Assembly: GCA_023412915.1 (NCBI GenBank)
Contig: JAEZRE010000001.1
Location: 91,151 to 155,150, forward strand
DNA length: 64,000 bases
Reading direction: 5' to 3'
From: Bacillota bacterium
GTDB taxonomy: Bacteria > Bacillota > Clostridia > Acetivibrionales > DTU013
Shown: positions 25,092-33,583 of the stretch, one piece after another
Layout of the letters: every line of letters starts with the position of its first letter
How positions within the stretch are numbered: the stretch's first letter is position 1
Program-made: the position numbers and the translations under genes
The notes under the pieces: model-generated
Databases searched by the model: none
What the model was told of the DNA's origin: nothing
Seen by the model: only the letters and a program-made list of their open reading frames with translations

Positions 25092-26990
25092 GCAAGCGAA
25101 ATTCAAAAAGACAAATGGATAGGTGTTAATGAAGCACCTGAAAAACCCTGTCAATTGCGAGCAGGTAAGCTGAGTTTGGATTTTGTTTCGGGACGTCTTA
25201 CCAACATCTCAATGGGCGGGAAAAACGTTATCGACGAGGTTTATTTTGCGCTGCGGGATTACAACTGGGGGACCATTCCCTACAGGATGGAGAACCTTGT
25301 AATTACACAGCAGGCTGAAACGTTTGTGGTTTCGTTTACCGCAGTCCATGACAAGGATAACATACAGTTCGAGTGGCAGGCGAAGATAACCGGGAGTGCG
25401 GATTCTATCGTTTCATACTCATTTCACGGCGTTGCCGGATCAGAATTCATGAGGAACCGTATAGGCTTTTGCGTTTTACATCCGGCCGCATGCAGCGGAG
25501 TAGCTTGTGAAGTCATGCATTTCAATTCGGAGAACGAAAAAGGCAGTTTCCCGATGGAGATATCTCCGAACCAGCCTTTCTACGACATAAGGGCCATTAC
25601 GCACTACCCAGCCAAAGGCGTCGCGGTACGGGTCGACTTTGAGGGCGATGTGTTTGAGATGGAGGACCAGAGAAACTGGACCGACGCGTCTTTTAAAACA
25701 TATTGTACGCCGCTTTCTCTGCCCTTTCCCGCACAGGTCAAGACAGGCGATAGGTTCCGCCAGACTGTAACGATATCGCTTGAGACAGAGGCCGGTACGG
25801 AAGCTGTGAAGGCGTCCGATGACGAAGCTCTTATATCGCTTGACAACGGTGAAGTACGCAAAGGAAGCGACTTTTCTTTGGGAAGCTGCATCACGCGCCC
25901 GCTGACCGACCTGCAGCTGCAGCGTATAAAAATGCTGGAACTGTCACATTTGCGTTATGATTATCATTTTAACGATTCATCCGAAAATTCGGATATAATA
26001 TTCGATCAGGCCAGTGCGCTGGGACTGAAAATTCAACTGGCCGTGTTTTTTACGGAGAACTGGGAGTCTGAGCTTAAGGCGCTTCGCGGTATCCTTGACG
26101 AGCATGGTCAGGATATTATGAGCCTTGCCGTATTTCAACAGGACGTAAAGGTAGTTTCGGAGGAGCTTCTCCTGGCAGTACGGGAGTCGCTTGCCGGCTG
26201 TGCCGTTCCGATCGGGTCCGGTACGGATGCTTTCTTTACTCAGATCAACCGTCAGCGTTTGCCCGGCGAATTGCTCGATTTTGTTACCTATTCAAGTAAT
26301 CCGCAGGTTCACGCATTTGACAATGCATCCATTATGTCCACGGTGGAGGGTCAGGCCGCGACCGTTTCAAGCTGCGCGGGAATGTATCCTCACCGGCCGG
26401 TATGGATATCTCCGGTAACGCTTAAAATGAGATGGAATCCGGATGCGACCGGCAAGGAGATCATTAAGCAGGGCCAGGCGCCCCGTGATGTGGACGTCCG
26501 TCAGATGTCGCTTTTTGCAGCTTCGTGGTTCCTGCGTTCGGCAGCTGTGGTCATCAGCAGCGGCGCGGCAGGCGCCAGTTACTTTGAACTCGTCGGTTGC
26601 AAGGGAATCATGGAGGAGGAAGCGCCCAAACGGGATTATCCTTTCCCATCCGTGCCCGATATGTTGTTCCCGCTATATTATGCATTTTTCGCACTGCGCG
26701 GCTTAAATACGTTTGATATCACCGCTTCGGTGACATCCCTGGCGACAGTCCTTGTTCTGCGGAATTCGGACAGGACGAGGCTGATACTGGCCAATTGCAA
26801 AAGCGAAACGGTCACTTTGAAGCTTGCCGACGCGCCGCCAGTGATACGTGGGGTATTGCTGGACGAGGACAGTGCGGCTGAGCTGTCCCGGAAGAAATTG
26901 TTTTCAGCCGGAAACGACTGCTGGAAAACCTACAATCTAAATGGAGAAATACAATTGAAGCCTTACTCCGTTTTCATTGCGGAATTATAA
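25086..26990 (+). CDS. apnL: D-apionate lactonase-like protein (ApnL family)
   Basis: Protein of 634 residues with no signal peptide. I recognise the family from the central block FEMEDQRNWTDASFKTYCTP (near residue 200), characteristic of ApnL, the enzyme that hydrolyses D-apionolactone to D-apionate in the apiose pathways described by Carter and colleagues (2018). The N-terminal half looks beta-rich, the C-terminal half barrel-like (FFTENWESELKALRG, GTDAFFTQINRQR). The frame extends to 25047, but 25086 follows AGCGAG and fits better; the ribosome site is weak. The next two genes match the next two steps of D-apionate degradation, which supports the call. No experimental data for this protein. 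Confidence 0.75.
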   Translation: MFASEIQKDKWIGVNEAPEKPCQLRAGKLSLDFVSGRLTNISMGGKNVIDEVYFALRDYNWGTIPYRMENLVITQQAETFVVSFTAVHDKDNIQFEWQAKITGSADSIVSYSFHGVAGSEFMRNRIGFCVLHPAACSGVACEVMHFNSENEKGSFPMEISPNQPFYDIRAITHYPAKGVAVRVDFEGDVFEMEDQRNWTDASFKTYCTPLSLPFPAQVKTGDRFRQTVTISLETEAGTEAVKASDDEALISLDNGEVRKGSDFSLGSCITRPLTDLQLQRIKMLELSHLRYDYHFNDSSENSDIIFDQASALGLKIQLAVFFTENWESELKALRGILDEHGQDIMSLAVFQQDVKVVSEELLLAVRESLAGCAVPIGSGTDAFFTQINRQRLPGELLDFVTYSSNPQVHAFDNASIMSTVEGQAATVSSCAGMYPHRPVWISPVTLKMRWNPDATGKEIIKQGQAPRDVDVRQMSLFAASWFLRSAAVVISSGAAGASYFELVGCKGIMEEEAPKRDYPFPSVPDMLFPLYYAFFALRGLNTFDITASVTSLATVLVLRNSDRTRLILANCKSETVTLKLADAPPVIRGVLLDEDSAAELSRKKLFSAGNDCWKTYNLNGEIQLKPYSVFIAEL

Positions 26991-27016
26991 TTCACAGTCA
27001 AAGGAGAGCGATTGCG

Positions 27017-27877
27017 ATGAAAAAGAAAGTCGTCCTGCTGGGTGCAGGCGGGAAAATGGGGTGCCGTGTAACGGCCAACATTAAGGACGAGCAAGATTAT
27101 GAAATATCTTATGTAGAAATCAGCGAAGCCGGGAGGAAGCGCCTAAAGGATACCTTCGGTGTTGAAGCGACGGGCAGCAACGAACCGGTCAAAAGCGCTG
27201 ATACCGTGATTTTCGCGGTTCCTGACATACTCATTCAAAGAGTCTCGAAGGAGATCGTCCCGCTTATGAAAAGCGGCGCTACGGTAATTGGACTGGATCC
27301 GGCCGCGCATTACGGGAAGGTTATGGTGGAACGTGAGGATCTCAAATATTTTGTGGTTCATCCCTGCCATCCTCCACTTTTTGCCTTTGAGGAAAACTTG
27401 AGCCTGGCGGCGCAGAAAGACTGGTTCGGCGGCGTTGGCGCGGCCGGCATGGATATTGTGTGCGCCATCCATCAGGGTAGTGATGCCGATTATGAAGAGA
27501 ACGAAGCTTTTGCACGCAAGATGTTCAAACCCATAGCAAAATCCTTCCGTTTGACCATCGATCAGATGATCATGCTTGAGCCCGCACTTGTCGAATCGAT
27601 CACGGCTCCCCTTGTAAAGGGTATGAGAATGGCTGTCGACGCCTGTGTCGAGCAGGGTGTGCCGAGGGACGCGGTCATGGCGTTTGTGATGGGACACCTC
27701 AAAGTGCAGTTTGGCGTTCTGTTTGATTTTGCGGGCTTCCCATTTTCGGACGGAGCCAATCTGGCGTTGAAAAATGCGATGGACGTGATATTTAAGCCTG
27801 ACTGGATACAAAATATAATGAGCAGGCAGGCAGTTGACAAAAGCGTTTATGAAATCACGCACGAAATCAGTAAGTGA
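27017..27877 (+). CDS. apnO: D-apionate oxidoisomerase-like dehydrogenase (ApnO family)
   Basis: NAD-dependent enzyme of 286 residues. It has an N-terminal Rossmann fold (GAGGKMG, residues 9-15; DTVIFAVPDILI), a conserved HPCHPP segment at residues 115-120, and a helical C-terminal domain of the phosphogluconate-dehydrogenase type. ApnO converts D-apionate to 3-oxo-isoapionate by oxidation and rearrangement. AAAGGAGAG precedes the ATG, 26 bp after the lactonase. Distant alternatives are semialdehyde or ketopantoate-type dehydrogenases; the position after ApnL makes ApnO more likely. Confidence 0.7.
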   Translation: MKKKVVLLGAGGKMGCRVTANIKDEQDYEISYVEISEAGRKRLKDTFGVEATGSNEPVKSADTVIFAVPDILIQRVSKEIVPLMKSGATVIGLDPAAHYGKVMVEREDLKYFVVHPCHPPLFAFEENLSLAAQKDWFGGVGAAGMDIVCAIHQGSDADYEENEAFARKMFKPIAKSFRLTIDQMIMLEPALVESITAPLVKGMRMAVDACVEQGVPRDAVMAFVMGHLKVQFGVLFDFAGFPFSDGANLALKNAMDVIFKPDWIQNIMSRQAVDKSVYEITHEISK

Positions 27878-27891
27878 GTGGTGTTGACAAT

Positions 27892-28731
27892 ATGAACAAA
27901 ACTAGAATTGGAATCAGCTCTTACTCATATTCATTTGCGGTGGGATATCCGGGTTTTGAACCCCGAAAACCACTCAACGCTTTCGATCTGGTCGACAAGG
28001 CTGCGGCGCTTGAGGTTCCTGTCTTGCAGATTGCAGACAATTGTCCGCTGGACAGGCTGTCATCCTCCGAGCTGACAGAGCTCAATGAGTACGCACGGCA
28101 GAATTCGGTCGTACTGGAAGTCGGAACGCGCGGTATTGAAACTGACCATCTTAAAAACTATATAAGAATTACGAAGGCTCTGAACGCCACACTGCTCAGG
28201 GTGGTTATCGATACAAAATGGCACAGGCCGGACTTTGATGAGATTATCAAGCTGCTGTCAGCGGCGTTGCCATACCTTGCAGATAACGGTATTGTGCTTG
28301 GCATAGAGAACCATGACCGGTTCAAAGCACAAGTATTCGCGGATATCGTGGAGACGCTCGGCAGCCCCTATGTGGGGATCGTGCTTGATACGGTGAATTC
28401 CTTCGCCTGCGAAGAGAATACAAGACAGGTTATGGACGTACTTGCAAAGCATACGGTTAATTTTCATGTGAAAGATTTCAAGATTGAGCGGGTTGAAAAC
28501 AATATGGGACTGTTAGTGACAGGAACCCCCGCCGGCGAAGGGTTTCTCAATATCCCCGAAATGGAAGGACAGCTGCAGGTTCAGGCTCGGGGAGATTACA
28601 GTTCTGTATTGGAATTGTGGATGGCGCCGGAATCCGAGTTGGAGGAGACTCTTCAAAAAGAAGATCGCTGGGTGAGGCAGAGCATTGCTTATCTTAAGCA
28701 AGCGCTTGATCGTATCCCGGATCGAAAATAA
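27892..28731 (+). CDS. oiaC: TIM-barrel enzyme, probable 3-oxo-isoapionate decarboxylase (OiaC-like)
   Basis: AP-endonuclease-2-fold protein of 279 residues. Metal-ligand candidates are in LGIENHDRF (Glu), IVLDTVNSFA (Asp), VNFHVKDFKI (His) and LELWM (Glu); GTPAGEGFLNIPEM is a conserved loop. In one of the known D-apionate routes, OiaC from this fold family decarboxylates 3-oxo-isoapionate to L-erythrulose; the gene order lactonase, oxidoisomerase, TIM barrel matches. A GTG at 27874 overlaps the previous stop as GTGA; I prefer the ATG at 27892 with GAGTGG upstream. It could instead be an isomerase. Confidence 0.55.
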   Translation: MNKTRIGISSYSYSFAVGYPGFEPRKPLNAFDLVDKAAALEVPVLQIADNCPLDRLSSSELTELNEYARQNSVVLEVGTRGIETDHLKNYIRITKALNATLLRVVIDTKWHRPDFDEIIKLLSAALPYLADNGIVLGIENHDRFKAQVFADIVETLGSPYVGIVLDTVNSFACEENTRQVMDVLAKHTVNFHVKDFKIERVENNMGLLVTGTPAGEGFLNIPEMEGQLQVQARGDYSSVLELWMAPESELEETLQKEDRWVRQSIAYLKQALDRIPDRK

Positions 28732-28746
28732 AAAAGGAGGAAAAAA

Positions 28747-29883
28747 ATGACTAAGAAACTGGTGGCTCTCGTAATTACTCTTGCTATGGCTATTAGCTTA
28801 TTTGCAGGCTGTAGCAACACTCCGGGTGGAGAAACTGCACAAAGCACGACACAGGCTACAAATGAGGCATCGACTTCGAATGAGGTATCGACCCCGGCGC
28901 CCGCAGCAAGCACCTCGGAAGCGTCAACTACTTCTGCAACAAACACAATACCGAAAAAGGATTGGGTAATCGGACTGTCCAACTCCTATTACGGAAACAC
29001 ATGGCGCAAGGGGATGGTTAAATCCTTTACCAAGGTTGCCGAGGAAGCCAAAGCGGCAGGTTATATCAAGAATTATGAGATTCAGAACGGCGACGGCTCT
29101 GTGAACGCACAGATCTCTCAAATCAACAGCTTCATAATGGAAGGCGTCGATGCGATCTGCGTCGATGCGGCATCCTCGACAGCGCTCAACAGCGTCCTTG
29201 ATAAAGCGGTTGCAGCCGGCATTCAGGTTATCGTTTTTGACTCCACGGTTGACGACCAGAACGTGTACAACATGGATTTCGACTTCTCCAACTTCTACTA
29301 TCAGATGGGTGACTATATGGCCAAGCAGAGCGGCTATAAGGGCAATGTAGTTATGGTGCGCGGTGTTGCCGGCTCCGGTCCCGAACAGGTCATGTATGAT
29401 GCTTATATGAAGGTAGTTAACGAGCATCCTGATATGAAAGTGGTTGCGACGGTTCAAGGCAAAGCTGACTCCACAGTGGCGCAGGAAGAGTTCACAAAGA
29501 TCCTTCCGAGCCTTCCCAAGGTTGATATGATATTCAACCAGGGAGGAGACACATACGGCATCATTAAGGCATACGAACAGGCTGGCATCCAGGTACCTCT
29601 CATGTCCGGCGACAACTCGGCCGAATTCATCAGCTGGTGGCTCAAGCAGGACAAATACGATACACTGAGCATGCGTGCGGCGCCGGCTTGCGGTTCCGCA
29701 GCGTTCTGGGCGGCATTGAATGTACTGAACGGTACAGAAGTCCCCAAGAAAATGAATCTTGCACTGTCTGTTATTACCCGTGACCAGGCCGATCAGTTCA
29801 AGGACATGGAAGCAGGTTCGATCGCAGGTGCAGACTGGACAAATGATCAGGTAATGGAACAGATTATTATCCCCTCCAGATAA
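28747..29883 (+). CDS. Ribose-type ABC solute-binding lipoprotein
   Basis: Lipid-anchored periplasmic-binding-protein-like receptor of 378 residues (pfam Peripla_BP_4 type). The signal peptide ends in the lipobox LFAGC with Cys22, followed by a Ser/Thr/Ala linker to about residue 70. The mature domain starts WVIGLSNSYYGNTWRKGM and contains QINSFIMEGVDAICVDAASS and the NQGGDTYGI hinge. AAAAGGAGG precedes the ATG, 15 bp after the previous gene. Ribose-type binding proteins for D-apiose were the starting point for discovery of the apiose pathways, so D-apiose or a related branched sugar or acid is the expected ligand. Confidence 0.92.
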   Translation: MTKKLVALVITLAMAISLFAGCSNTPGGETAQSTTQATNEASTSNEVSTPAPAASTSEASTTSATNTIPKKDWVIGLSNSYYGNTWRKGMVKSFTKVAEEAKAAGYIKNYEIQNGDGSVNAQISQINSFIMEGVDAICVDAASSTALNSVLDKAVAAGIQVIVFDSTVDDQNVYNMDFDFSNFYYQMGDYMAKQSGYKGNVVMVRGVAGSGPEQVMYDAYMKVVNEHPDMKVVATVQGKADSTVAQEEFTKILPSLPKVDMIFNQGGDTYGIIKAYEQAGIQVPLMSGDNSAEFISWWLKQDKYDTLSMRAAPACGSAAFWAALNVLNGTEVPKKMNLALSVITRDQADQFKDMEAGSIAGADWTNDQVMEQIIIPSR

Positions 29884-29940
29884 TAATGGGTATATGGAAT
29901 ATGCCTGAAGCAAATCGGGCAAGGAACCAATGAGGACATC

Positions 29941-29967
29941 GGAATGGCGCGCTTGCCGCGCCATTCC
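29941..29967 (+). terminator. Stem-loop between binding protein and ABC ATPase genes
   Basis: Perfect 11-bp stem GGAATGGCGCG (29941-29951) and CGCGCCATTCC (29957-29967) with a CTTGC loop and no T tract. It occupies the same position as the stem-loop at 9017 in the other transport operon and probably adjusts the ratio of binding protein to transporter. Confidence 0.6.
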
Positions 29968-30010
29968 CAATCTTCTGCGCTTGGCAGAAATGTAGAAAGA
30001 AGAGCTGCAT

Positions 30011-32467
30011 ATGGATAATATAAAAAACAGCCCGAAAACGGATAAAAAAGCGTTTCTTGAATTGTCGGATATAGTAAAGGTATACGGCACAACCGTAGCC
30101 AATAACCATATCAGCCTGAAGATTAACAAGGGCGATGTTCTAGGGCTCGTTGGAGCAAACGGCGCCGGCAAAAGTACGCTGATGCGTGTTGTCTCCGGTG
30201 TCACTACGCCCGATGAAGGCGCTATGTATTTTGATGGGGAGGCTATCGACTATAAAGCATTTTCACCGACAATAGCCAGCAAAAAGGGTATTCGCGTTGC
30301 TTATCAGGAATTATCGCTCTGTGAAAACCTAAAGGTCTATGAGAATTTTGTCGTTGAGCTCAGGCATCTTTTCAAAGGGTCGATGCTCTGGAGAAAACAG
30401 GCGGCGGCTATTGCAAAAGAACAGCTCGACAAGGTTTTTCCCGGCAATGGTATTGATGTAAAAAAAGAACTGGGCGATCTTTCGATTGCACAGCAGCAGA
30501 TGGTGGAAATCGCCAGAGCATTTTCAGATCCCGATCTGAAACTTTTGATACTGGACGAACCAACATCTTCTCTGCCCGTGGAGCAGACAAGGCAATTGTT
30601 AAGTTATATTGGAAAAAAGGCCGCAGAGGGCATAACCTTCATATATATCACACACAGACTGTTTGAGATCATGGAGATCACGAACAAGGTCTACGTTCTT
30701 CGAAACGGAGAAGTGGTATCCGACTACGATACCCGGGAAACCAGCGAAGACATGCTTATCGATATAATGAGCGGCGGCATCAGCGCACAGAAGGTGTGCC
30801 AGGAAGATATCGCCGCAGGCTTGACGAATGCAAAAATCAATGAAAAGGTTTATGTGAACTGCGACAATGTTACAAAAGGTGCGCTCAAAAATGTGACCTG
30901 CGCGATGAACGGCGGAGAGGTCATAGGCATAGCGGGTCTTGAAGGCAACGGACAGAAGGACCTGCTGCACGCGATTTTCGAGCTGCCTATGAGCCTTCGT
31001 AGTAAGATCCGGCGCAATGGCTCCATTGCCTATGTTACCGGCGACAGGAAAGCGGAAGGCAACTTCCCGCTGTGGTCCATAGCGGACAACATCGCAATAA
31101 CCTCGCTGATGCGTAAAGCGTTGTTTGCCGTGAATTCTCCCAAAAAAATTGTCGAGCAGTCGTCCGAATGGTACGACAAGCTGAAAATCAAGGGAGAAAG
31201 CCCAAAAGCTGAAATTGTCAGCCTCAGCGGCGGCAATCAGCAAAAGGTGCTGATTGCCCGTGCGATGATTGCGGATGCGGACATCATCATTCTCGACGAT
31301 CCGACGCGCGGCGTCGATGTGGAAACCAAGAGGCAGCTCTATGAAGTTTTCCTTGGGGCAGCCGCCCAAGGCAAGCTCATCATCTGGTACAGCTCGGACG
31401 ACTCGGAGCTAGACAGCTGCACCCGCGTTTTTGTCATGCGCTACGGCACTATCATTGAAACGCTGAAGTGCGGTGATATCAGTAAAGACAGCATCATTGC
31501 GGCCTCCTTCAAGGCGGTCGACAATAAGAAGGAAAAACTCGATAAAACAAAGCGCCAGATAAATATGCCGATACTCACGCCCGTATTGGCCATGCTTGCA
31601 ATTTATATAGCTTGCGGATTGATACAGTCCAAATCGTTCACACTGTTCGGCATAGAGCTGTTGATAAGCGGATCTCTGCCGCTGATACTTGCTTCAATCA
31701 GCCAGAGCTATATAATCGGCTTCAGTCATGTCAATCTTAGTATTGGAAATTTCATGGGCTTCATAAGTGTCACGGCGGCCACAGTGCTATATGGATCGCC
31801 CTTGCTTGGATTATTCCTCATTCTTGCCGGGTGGATTATTTACGGACTTATGGGCATATTGATCCGACGTCTCAACATACCGGCGGTCATCGTGACATTG
31901 GGCTCCTCGTTTGTCTGGTTTGGAGCCGCGCTGGTGCTGCAGACCATCCCCGGGGGACAAGCTCCTCAACTGCTGATCGACATATTCAATAAGGCTTATT
32001 TAGGTATTCCGAACGTGCTACCTATTCTTGTGCTAGCTGCAGTTGTGGCAACGCTCATATACCGTTCCAAATACGGCACGGTGCTGCGCGGCTTCGGCAA
32101 TCGTGAGGAAGCCATGGTTCGCAGCGGCTGGGGGAAATACGCCGCAGTATTCAACGTCTATATGATCTCGGGCTTGTTTGCAGTGCTCGGTGGTCTGTCC
32201 TTTACGGCGCTGACATTCTCGGCGGATGCAAGCTCGATGGACTCGTACACGCTTCTCACAGTAGCTTCAGTGGTCCTTGGAGGCGGTGCGCTTAGCGGCG
32301 GCAGGGTCAGCCACGTCGGTGCTGTCTTCGGTGCCATTACTCTGTCGCTTGTCACCATACTTCTTGGATTTTTACACGTCAGCTCCGACTTTACGGCAGC
32401 TGTACAGGGATTACTGCTGATATTGATTCTATCTCTGAGGCTTCTTAGGAAAGGAGCAAAAGAATGA
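30011..32467 (+). CDS. Ribose-type ABC transporter: tandem ATPase fused to permease
   Basis: One 818-residue polypeptide that joins an RbsA-like tandem ATPase (about residues 1-510) to an RbsC-like permease (about 520-818). The first ATPase domain has Walker A GANGAGKST (Lys54), signature LSIAQQQ and Walker B LLILDEPTSSL. The second has a degenerate Walker A GLEGNGQKDL, usual for this family, signature LSGGNQQKV and Walker B IIILDDPTRGVD. Eight or more TM helices follow after residue 520. The ordinary arrangement is two separate proteins. A second permease follows, overlapping by ATGA. The frame is continuous through the junction region (KKEKLDKTKRQ), so this is not a sequencing join. Confidence 0.92.
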   Translation: MDNIKNSPKTDKKAFLELSDIVKVYGTTVANNHISLKINKGDVLGLVGANGAGKSTLMRVVSGVTTPDEGAMYFDGEAIDYKAFSPTIASKKGIRVAYQELSLCENLKVYENFVVELRHLFKGSMLWRKQAAAIAKEQLDKVFPGNGIDVKKELGDLSIAQQQMVEIARAFSDPDLKLLILDEPTSSLPVEQTRQLLSYIGKKAAEGITFIYITHRLFEIMEITNKVYVLRNGEVVSDYDTRETSEDMLIDIMSGGISAQKVCQEDIAAGLTNAKINEKVYVNCDNVTKGALKNVTCAMNGGEVIGIAGLEGNGQKDLLHAIFELPMSLRSKIRRNGSIAYVTGDRKAEGNFPLWSIADNIAITSLMRKALFAVNSPKKIVEQSSEWYDKLKIKGESPKAEIVSLSGGNQQKVLIARAMIADADIIILDDPTRGVDVETKRQLYEVFLGAAAQGKLIIWYSSDDSELDSCTRVFVMRYGTIIETLKCGDISKDSIIAASFKAVDNKKEKLDKTKRQINMPILTPVLAMLAIYIACGLIQSKSFTLFGIELLISGSLPLILASISQSYIIGFSHVNLSIGNFMGFISVTAATVLYGSPLLGLFLILAGWIIYGLMGILIRRLNIPAVIVTLGSSFVWFGAALVLQTIPGGQAPQLLIDIFNKAYLGIPNVLPILVLAAVVATLIYRSKYGTVLRGFGNREEAMVRSGWGKYAAVFNVYMISGLFAVLGGLSFTALTFSADASSMDSYTLLTVASVVLGGGALSGGRVSHVGAVFGAITLSLVTILLGFLHVSSDFTAAVQGLLLILILSLRLLRKGAKE

Positions 32468-33414
32468 ATAAAATAAATTCTTTGACTAAAAACCATCAAT
32501 GGTCGTTGGCGGCGGTCGGATCGTTGATAATGTTCATAACGGTCTCATTGATTTCTGGAAGGCTTTCTTACACGAGCTTCACCGCCAATTTCACGGTCGC
32601 CAGCTATTTGACGATTTGTGCTCTCGGACAGATGATCGTTATGACAACGGGACGCGGTGCTTTTGACCTTTCGATCCCTAACATGATTACGCTGTCGGCC
32701 TTTTTGACCATGGGATTGACAAACGGCCAGGATAAAAATTTCTTTCCCGTGCTGCTGCTCGTCATTGCGGTAGGTGCAGTTGTAGGTCTCGTGAACAGTC
32801 TTCTGGTTATTCGTTTGCGTATAACCTCAATGATTGCGACGCTTGCCGTAGGTTATATCCTTTCCACGGCGACCTCCATCTATAACCGGACCTTCAATTG
32901 TCTTGAGGTCAGTAACATAATGAACACTTTGACGAATACCAAGCTTCTTGGCCTGCCTGTCGTGACTTACATCGTATTGCTGATCGTTATCGGGATTGCG
33001 TTCATGTTCCGTTCGATGACATACGGCCGCGCACTGCTGGCGCTCGGTCAGAATAAACGCGCGGCGCAGCTGGCCGGAATCAAGGTCAACCTGGTTGAAA
33101 CGCTTGCTTATGTTATAAGCGCGGTGCTTGCGGCTGTTTGCGGATTCTTCATTTCCGGACGCATCGGCGGCGCTTTCCTGGGGATGGGCGACTCATATTT
33201 ACTTGATACCGTAGGCAGTGTGGTAATCGGCGGTACGCTTGCATCGGGCGGACGCGCGGTAACGGTGGGCACATTGTTCGGAGCGCTGTTTTTGAGCTTT
33301 GTAGTGGCGGCAATGCAGGTCGCCAATTTCTCAATCGGTGTACAGAATATTATAAAAGGCGTAATTATTATTTCCGTTTTGGTTCTCAGCGCAAACCGCG
33401 GCAAGTCCGATTGA
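32464..33414 (+). CDS. Ribose-type ABC transporter permease
   Basis: RbsC-like permease of 316 residues with about eight TM helices and the family motif GQNKRAAQLAGIKVNLVE near residue 195. Its ATG overlaps the stop of the fused ATPase-permease gene by four bases (ATGA), indicating coupled translation and a fixed stoichiometry. With the permease half of the preceding protein it can form a heterodimeric pore, so the importer would be an asymmetric one. Confidence 0.92.
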   Translation: MNKINSLTKNHQWSLAAVGSLIMFITVSLISGRLSYTSFTANFTVASYLTICALGQMIVMTTGRGAFDLSIPNMITLSAFLTMGLTNGQDKNFFPVLLLVIAVGAVVGLVNSLLVIRLRITSMIATLAVGYILSTATSIYNRTFNCLEVSNIMNTLTNTKLLGLPVVTYIVLLIVIGIAFMFRSMTYGRALLALGQNKRAAQLAGIKVNLVETLAYVISAVLAAVCGFFISGRIGGAFLGMGDSYLLDTVGSVVIGGTLASGGRAVTVGTLFGALFLSFVVAAMQVANFSIGVQNIIKGVIIISVLVLSANRGKSD

Positions 33415-33437
33415 TTCTCCGCCACCGAATGAGTTGA

Positions 33438-33466
33438 TTGAAAAAACACTAAGGATATTTTATAAT
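33438..33466 (+). promoter_or_regulatory. Promoter of the second GntR gene
   Basis: TTGAAA (33438-33443), 17-bp spacer, TATAAT (33461-33466). It lies 118 bp before the GTG start of the regulator. Confidence 0.7.
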
Positions 33467-33491
33467 ATAGACAGAGTTTACCAGTGGATAT

Positions 33492-33538
33492 TTACGGCAA
33501 AAGTACATGATTGTGTTATTCTTGTACTTTTGCCGTAA
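33492..33538. promoter_or_regulatory. 16-bp perfect inverted repeat in the GntR leader
   Basis: TTACGGCAAAAGTACA (33492-33507) and its exact complement (33523-33538) flank 15 nt. It lies downstream of the promoter at 33438 and lacks a following T tract, so it is either an operator or a leader hairpin. It could also contribute to termination of the ABC operon ending at 33414. Confidence 0.6.
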
Positions 33539-33583
33539 TTTGAAAATTATAAACAAAAATAATGCCAAATCAGAGGAAGTCTT

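Noticed and set aside
28924..30204. Long minus-strand ORF (426 codons) opposite the ribose-type binding protein
   Set aside because: It lies antisense to a convincing lipoprotein gene and the start of the ABC ATPase; composition is Ser/Cys/His-rich, with no motif and no ribosome site.
30011..32467. Fused ATPase-permease as a frameshift or assembly artefact
   Set aside because: The reading frame, codon use and both domain ends are intact, with a natural charged linker between the domains.
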